Assembly: GCA_029051965.1 (NCBI GenBank)
Contig: JAIDJZ010000139.1
Coordinates: 1-11,145 of the forward strand
DNA length: 11,145 nt
Source of the DNA: Paramuribaculum sp.
GTDB lineage: Bacteria; Bacteroidota; Bacteroidia; Bacteroidales; Muribaculaceae
Direction: 5' to 3'
The position numbers were made by a program, and so were the translations under genes. Below are positions 7,623 through 11,145 of this stretch, piece after piece (position 1 is the stretch's first letter; each line of letters begins with the position of its first letter). The notes below the pieces were generated by a model. The model did no database searches and was not told the origin of the DNA. It worked only from the letters and a program-made list of their open reading frames with translations.

Positions 7623-8093
7623 TCAGACAGAGCGGGCGAAGTCGATCATGTGGAGGGCGGCTTCAGCGGCCTCGCGCCCTTTGTGGCCGTGGCAACCTCC
7701 GATGCGTTCGATGGCCTGCTGCTCGTTTTCAACGGTGAGCAGTCCGAATATCACCGGAGTGTCACAGTCGGCGTTGAGGGCAGTCACTCCCTGAGTGACG
7801 CTCTGGCAGACATAGTCGAAGTGGGGGGTGTCGCCGCGGATGACGCATCCGAAGACGATCACTGCGTCATAGGCCGATGCTTCGATCATGTGGGAGGCGG
7901 CAAATGTCAGTTCGACCGCACCGGGAACGTAGAAAACATCAATATCGCTGTCTGTAAGGCCTTGTTCGTGGAGAACGTCAAGGGCTCCGTCGCGCAGGGC
8001 GTAGGTTATTTCCGAATTCCATGAGGCGACTGCGATTCCTATGCGGACGTTGTCGAGTTTGGGGAGGTTCAGTCTGGGTGCGTTGGTTGACAT
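7623..8093 (-). CDS. ribH: 6,7-dimethyl-8-ribityllumazine synthase
   Basis: This cytoplasmic enzyme condenses 5-amino-6-ribitylamino-uracil with 3,4-dihydroxy-2-butanone 4-phosphate to give 6,7-dimethyl-8-ribityllumazine, the penultimate step of riboflavin synthesis. At 156 residues it has the usual family length. The active-site signatures are all present: an aromatic residue and Asn near the N-terminus (SWNSEIT, Trp25-Asn26), PGAVE (57-61), GCVIRGDTPHFDYV (82-95, with His91 as the probable catalytic base), GLLTVENEQQA (117-127), Arg130, and Lys138-Gly139. The start at 8093 lies 27 bp after the stop of the TPR-like gene, with no promoter seen between them, so the two are likely co-transcribed. 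The strong terminator at 7543-7572 closes the unit. No other riboflavin gene is in the window. Confidence 0.97.
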   Translation of the reverse strand: MSTNAPRLNLPKLDNVRIGIAVASWNSEITYALRDGALDVLHEQGLTDSDIDVFYVPGAVELTFAASHMIEASAYDAVIVFGCVIRGDTPHFDYVCQSVTQGVTALNADCDTPVIFGLLTVENEQQAIERIGGCHGHKGREAAEAALHMIDFARSV

Positions 8094-8120
8094 ATGTCGA
8101 AATGGGTTTAGTGTTGGTTT

Positions 8121-9140
8121 TTACGAACGTGGAAATAGTTTGTGCCAGACGTTGAAGATGTCGAGAGCCGGATTTTTGGCGGCAACAAGTATGTCGACAA
8201 TGCGGCGGTGTTCTTCGTCGGCGTTGAGTTTCGAGGCTTTGTAGAGCATCGTGTTGAGGAGATGAATTCCTTTTTCGCGGGTGCTTTTTAGCGAGAGCAG
8301 AGCCTGTCCGAGGTCGATCGACAGCTGGAGCTGTAGGAGGGTCATCTCGGGTGATATTTTGGTCAGGTATTTGAGCGCGCGGGTAAAATACTGCACGGCT
8401 TCGCGCTGGCGGTTCATTTTGACCAGTGTGCGGCCTTCTGTTGCGAGCGATTCGATGAGTCGCATGCCGGCGTCCTCGATTCCTTCGTTGACCATCTGCA
8501 TGTAGGTGGTTGTGTCGGCTTGATACTGCGCGAGGGTATTGGCTTGTTTTACTCTCGATTTGTAGACCGAGGTCGATGCGTTGAGGGCGAGCAGATGGGC
8601 GGCTCCGTAGCGGTCGGCGTTCTGCCGGGCGAGACGTCCGAAGAGTTTCATCGATTTCTCGATTTCGCGTTCGGCCTGTTTGTTTTCGTCGCGCGAGCTG
8701 TGGATGAATGAAATGTCATAGAGCAGCGCGGCAAGGATCTCAAGAAACGGTTCGTCTTTGCGCTTGGGACTTTGCGACAGCAGGTTGAGGGCGGTCGCAG
8801 CGGTCAGGAGGGCGTCGGAAGTGAGCTCGGCGTGGATGTAGAGCGCTGTGAGGATCTGCATCAGGGCCGCGTGGATGTTAAGGAGCGATTCGCTTTCTTC
8901 GCCCATGCGGGTGACAACGGTGTCGAACTCCCGGATCAGTTCGATAGCGCGGTCGGTGCGCCCTTCGGTCACGAGGGTGTAGGCGGCAGTGCGCAGGAAG
9001 TCATAGATCGTGTTGAAGGGAAGCCCGTCGAGGGTGTGGCGCAGTTCGGTCGGGTTGATTGATCCGCGCAGTATGTCGGGGCTTACGGCCGCGATGTCGC
9101 TTGCGGGCAGGAATATTGGGTCGAGTGACAGCTGATTCAT
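8121..9140 (-). CDS. Alpha-helical TPR-like protein of unknown function
   Basis: I do not recognise a specific family. With the ATG at 9140 the protein has 339 residues, with no signal peptide and no membrane segment, so it should be cytoplasmic. It is almost wholly alpha-helical, rich in Leu, Ala, Arg and Glu, with helix pairs that look like degenerate tetratricopeptide repeats: about 43-78 (GRTDRAIELI), 84-122, 134-172 (NKQAEREIEKSMKLFGRLA), 223-262 (NRQREAVQYFTRALKYL), and 265-302. It ends in an aromatic-rich tail (DIFNVWHKLFPRS). TPR folds usually act as protein-binding scaffolds. A longer reading frame begins at 9248, but that start lies inside the isomerase gene, and its first 36 residues look unlike the rest; 9140 leaves a 31-bp gap and is preferred. 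The gene sits between kdsD and ribH at short spacing, so it is probably in the same operon. Confidence 0.8.
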   Translation of the reverse strand: MNQLSLDPIFLPASDIAAVSPDILRGSINPTELRHTLDGLPFNTIYDFLRTAAYTLVTEGRTDRAIELIREFDTVVTRMGEESESLLNIHAALMQILTALYIHAELTSDALLTAATALNLLSQSPKRKDEPFLEILAALLYDISFIHSSRDENKQAEREIEKSMKLFGRLARQNADRYGAAHLLALNASTSVYKSRVKQANTLAQYQADTTTYMQMVNEGIEDAGMRLIESLATEGRTLVKMNRQREAVQYFTRALKYLTKISPEMTLLQLQLSIDLGQALLSLKSTREKGIHLLNTMLYKASKLNADEEHRRIVDILVAAKNPALDIFNVWHKLFPRS

Positions 9141-9171
9141 AGAGCCTGAGTGTTTGCAGGATTTGGGAGGC

Positions 9172-9771
9172 TCAGCGGCGCGATTTTGTCCCGAGATAGC
9201 CTCCGTGATGGCGTTTTGCGTAGTCGGCACGTGTGAAGCCTGTCTCATTCATTACGTTGACAACCAGAATGTCGCCGATGACGGTCATCATCGTTGTCGA
9301 CGTGGTCGGGGTCAGTCCGAGGGGACAGACTTCCGGGGCTGCCGCAGTCACGAGCGATGCATCGGCCAGTTTCGCGAGGGGGCTTTCGGCATTGCCTGAG
9401 ATGACGATCAGCGGAATGTCGGCATAGAGGTTGCGGGCCAGCTCGACGAGGTCGATTATTTCGCGTGTGCGGCCGGAATTGGACACGAGCAGCATGACGT
9501 CGTTGGGCTGAAGCACGCCGAGGTCACCGTGCTGGGCTTCGGAGGGGTGGAGGTTGACGGCTGGTATGCCGGTCGACGAGAATGTGGTTGCGATGTTCAG
9601 AGCAATCTGGCCGGCTTTGCCCATTCCGGAAGTGACGAGCTTGCCTCCACGTCCGGCGACATGTTCGACGATCAGTTGGACTGCTTTGTCATATCCTTCG
9701 GTGTAGGGTATTTCTGCTATTGCTTTACTTTCAGCGGCCAGAATGGCTTGCATTGATTCGCGTAGGTTCAT
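9172..9771 (-). CDS. SIS-domain arabinose-5-phosphate isomerase (KdsD/KpsF/GutQ-like), without CBS domains
   Basis: The likely reaction is the interconversion of ribulose 5-phosphate and arabinose 5-phosphate, the first step towards Kdo for LPS or capsule. The 199 residues cover a single SIS domain. The KdsD-type motifs are GMGKAG (Lys52), HPSEAQHGDLG (His75, His81), SNSGRTREI, a PLGLTPTTSTT sugar-phosphate loop, and a C-terminal GFTRADYAKRHHGGYLG with His188-His189. E. coli KdsD is about 330 residues because it carries two CBS domains; these are absent here. Stand-alone SIS isomerases of this kind are known from Bacteroides. The frame is open up to an ATG at 9864, but that codon lies at or ahead of the predicted transcription start (about 9860). 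The ATG at 9771, opening MNLRESMQAILAAE, matches the normal family N-terminus and is preferred. Another SIS sugar-phosphate enzyme is possible but less likely. Confidence 0.88.
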   Translation of the reverse strand: MNLRESMQAILAAESKAIAEIPYTEGYDKAVQLIVEHVAGRGGKLVTSGMGKAGQIALNIATTFSSTGIPAVNLHPSEAQHGDLGVLQPNDVMLLVSNSGRTREIIDLVELARNLYADIPLIVISGNAESPLAKLADASLVTAAAPEVCPLGLTPTTSTTMMTVIGDILVVNVMNETGFTRADYAKRHHGGYLGTKSRR

Positions 9772-9855
9772 TGCGTAGAGGCTATGGAGAATGATGGGGG
9801 ATGATGATGCGCGACAATGCCGGCTGTCCTTCCCGGAGGAGGCAGCGACGGCGTC

Positions 9856-9872
9856 ATTTTGCATTGCAAAAT
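9856..9872. repeat. Perfect 17-bp odd palindrome over the kdsD promoter
   Basis: ATTTTGCA, a single central T, then TGCAAAAT. It covers most of the -7 element (9867-9874) and the predicted start site (about 9860). A dimeric repressor bound here would block RNA polymerase. Part of the symmetry comes from the TTTGCA that follows many Bacteroidetes -7 boxes, but the other arm is not explained by the promoter. The operator role is inference. Confidence 0.45.
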
Positions 9873-9897
9873 TACAATTTTATCGCCGATTATGCAA
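9867..9897 (-). promoter_or_regulatory. Near-consensus Bacteroidetes promoter for the kdsD-TPR-ribH operon
   Basis: On the minus strand, TTG (9895-9897), 20 bp, then TAATTTTG (9867-9874), an exact match to TAnnTTTG, followed by CA as is common in this phylum. Transcription should start near 9860, giving a leader of about 89 nt before the ATG at 9771. The element lies in the 156-bp gap after capA, so the three downstream genes need not depend on capA transcription. This start point also rules out the longer isomerase ORF for this transcript. Confidence 0.75.
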
Positions 9898-9927
9898 GTT
9901 GGCGCAGATCTCCTTAGAAACCGGCTC

Positions 9928-11070
9928 TTAGCGCGACAGTGTTCCGTCGTCGGCGATTTTCAGGGGAGAGCCGGGGAAATCTTCTTCCGAGAGTTTCCTG
10001 ATCAGCTTGGCTGCGGAATTGTTTTTGTCGAATCGCGGGCCGATGCCGCGGTGCTGGATCAGGGAGTGGATCCTGCCGCTGAGAAACTCGCCGTTGCTGC
10101 TGACGACGACTTCGGCAATCGGAGCATAGCCTGTCGCTCCGGCGATCCCCATGCGGTAGGGGGTGCAGAAGTTTCCGAGCGAGTAGAAGATTATGCGGTC
10201 TTTGTAGAGTTCGGCTGCGCGCGGGACGTGCGGACCGTGGCCGAAGACAATGTCTGCGCCGAGGTCGATCGCCGTGTGGGCGAAGCGTTCGACATTGCCG
10301 CGGTTTTCGCCGAGATAGGTCTCTGCTTTGTGGGGAACGTGGAGATAGGACGTTCCCTCTGCTCCGCCATGAAACGAGACGACAACCAGATCGGCGCGTG
10401 AGCGCAGATCTTCGATCACTCGTTTGAGCTCGGCAAGGTTGTTGACATCGAGGTTGTTGCCGCCATGTCCGAACTGTGTTACGCCGATTTTCAGACCTTT
10501 GCGCTCGATTATTGCGGTCTCGCAGCTGTCTTTGAGTCCGACAACGGGAAGATTGGCGTTGCGCAGAGTGCGCATTGTCGAAGTGCGTCCCGGATGTCCG
10601 AAGTCGTTGATATGGTTGTTGGCTATGCCGACAAAGTCGAAACCTGCGTCGATGAGATTGCTGACATATTTAGTCGGCATGCGGAACACGAAATATGTTT
10701 TCGGATTGCGCATCGGGCGGCGTCGTCCGGGGCCGTCAAGAAAACTGCCTTCGAGGTTTCCGCCGGCAATGTCGACCCGTTCGGTGACCGTGCGGGCATC
10801 GTCGAAGAGATTCGCGCCGTCGTTGGCCGGGAGTGCGGAGCCGTGGATCGAGTCCGGATAGGTTGTGCCCATCATTATGTCGCCCATGAAAGCGAACGAG
10901 AGGGTGACGGTGTCGCTGACTGCGACGTTCACTGTCGTGTCGGGCATCGCAGCCGAATCGGCCGGACTCTGTTCCGGAGCGGAGGTTCCGCGTCCGCCGC
11001 AACCGGTCAGGGCGGACAGAAGACACATTGTCGGAAGGCCGACGGTCCTGAAAAAAGATGTAGGTGTCAT
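9928..11070 (-). CDS. CapA family lipoprotein (metallophosphatase-like fold)
   Basis: A 380-residue protein of the CapA/PgsA family, named after a poly-gamma-glutamate capsule protein. Members have a metal-dependent phosphatase-like fold, and most in Bacteroidetes have no proven substrate. The N-terminus is a lipoprotein signal with lipobox LTGC at Cys24, then a low-complexity linker (about 25-50). Family motifs come in the expected order: FMGDIMMG (61-68), GGNLEGS (103-109), GIANNHINDFG (148-158), SFHGGAE (232-238), FGHGPHVP (276-283) and YSLGNF (296-301). The His and Asp residues in these motifs are the likely metal ligands. It is probably exported and membrane-anchored. No gamma-glutamate ligase genes are in view, so a capsule role should not be assumed. 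GC content is high compared with the efflux genes. Confidence 0.92.
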   Translation of the reverse strand: MTPTSFFRTVGLPTMCLLSALTGCGGRGTSAPEQSPADSAAMPDTTVNVAVSDTVTLSFAFMGDIMMGTTYPDSIHGSALPANDGANLFDDARTVTERVDIAGGNLEGSFLDGPGRRRPMRNPKTYFVFRMPTKYVSNLIDAGFDFVGIANNHINDFGHPGRTSTMRTLRNANLPVVGLKDSCETAIIERKGLKIGVTQFGHGGNNLDVNNLAELKRVIEDLRSRADLVVVSFHGGAEGTSYLHVPHKAETYLGENRGNVERFAHTAIDLGADIVFGHGPHVPRAAELYKDRIIFYSLGNFCTPYRMGIAGATGYAPIAEVVVSSNGEFLSGRIHSLIQHRGIGPRFDKNNSAAKLIRKLSEEDFPGSPLKIADDGTLSR

Positions 11071-11081
11071 AAGTAAGTGTT

Positions 11082-11111
11082 CAAATTTAAACGATAGTAA
11101 GTGAACGAAAA
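11082..11111 (-). promoter_or_regulatory. Candidate promoter for the capA gene
   Basis: On the minus strand, TTTT (11108-11111), 18 bp, then TAAATTTG (11082-11089), an exact match to TAnnTTTG. The predicted start site falls near 11075, only about 5 nt ahead of the ATG at 11070, giving an almost leaderless mRNA. The -33 part is imperfect, so the call is tentative. Confidence 0.45.
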
Positions 11112-11145
11112 TCTTTTATACAATCTGCTGCTTCTTTTCTGCCGC

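Noticed and set aside
7479..8024. Plus-strand open frame of 181 codons over the ribH region
   Set aside because: It lies opposite ribH, which has all lumazine synthase motifs. The plus-strand translation has no recognisable family and starts inside the terminator region.
9141..9248. Longer N-terminus for the TPR-like protein (start at 9248)
   Set aside because: It would overlap the isomerase gene by 77 bp, and the added 36 residues are unlike the helical remainder.
9772..9864. Longer N-terminus for the isomerase (start at 9864)
   Set aside because: The codon lies at or before the predicted transcription start, and the family N-terminus fits the ATG at 9771.
9817..11076. Long plus-strand open frames (194 and 203 codons) opposite capA and upstream of kdsD
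   Set aside because: They are antisense to capA with its full motif set; GC-rich third positions readily leave the opposite strand open.
1..11145. Search for CRISPR arrays, tRNA or rRNA genes, transposases, integrases and phage genes
   Set aside because: No spaced repeat array, cloverleaf, rRNA-like stretch or mobile-element protein was seen on either strand.

Overview
The window looks like chromosomal DNA of a gut-type member of the Bacteroidales, possibly Muribaculaceae-like (inference). The reasons are promoter elements of the Bacteroidetes type (TTG about 20 bp ahead of TAnnTTTG), genes that lack clear Shine-Dalgarno sequences, a stand-alone SIS-domain arabinose-5-phosphate isomerase, and moderate GC that rises to the right. 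No rRNA, tRNA, CRISPR array, insertion sequence or phage gene is visible.

Layout. (1) Positions 1-645, + strand: the 3' part of a Fic-domain protein (probable AMP-transferase) with an intact HPFxDGNGR core and a C-terminal helix-turn-helix that appears to stop early. (2) 646-899: a non-coding gap with small inverted repeats and no strong promoter. (3) 900-6429, + strand: a compact tripartite RND efflux operon, in the order lipoprotein membrane fusion protein, 1044-residue inner-membrane RND permease, TolC-type outer-membrane factor. The genes overlap by 1 and 4 nt, so co-translation is likely. (4) 6510-7427, - strand: an AraC-family regulator, tail to tail with the outer-membrane factor. (5) 7428-7622: promoter region of the regulator plus a strong two-way intrinsic terminator. 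(6) 7623-11070, - strand: four genes transcribed leftwards, in the order CapA-like lipoprotein, KpsF/KdsD-like SIS isomerase, alpha-helical TPR-like protein of unknown function, and lumazine synthase (ribH). A near-consensus promoter ahead of the isomerase gene overlaps a perfect 17-bp odd palindrome.

How the genes work together. The efflux operon should build one envelope-spanning, proton-driven pump from the inner to the outer membrane. The neighbouring AraC protein is the obvious candidate regulator, but this is inferred from proximity only. On the right, the isomerase would feed Kdo synthesis for LPS or capsule, and ribH makes the last riboflavin precursor; the TPR-like gene lies between them at short spacing and is probably co-transcribed. 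CapA ends 156 bp before the isomerase, which has its own promoter.

I see no clearly undescribed system. The points most worth checking are the palindrome on the kdsD/ribH operon promoter, an apparent extra segment in the periplasmic part of the RND permease, the unknown TPR-like protein between kdsD and ribH, and the shortened Fic C-terminus.
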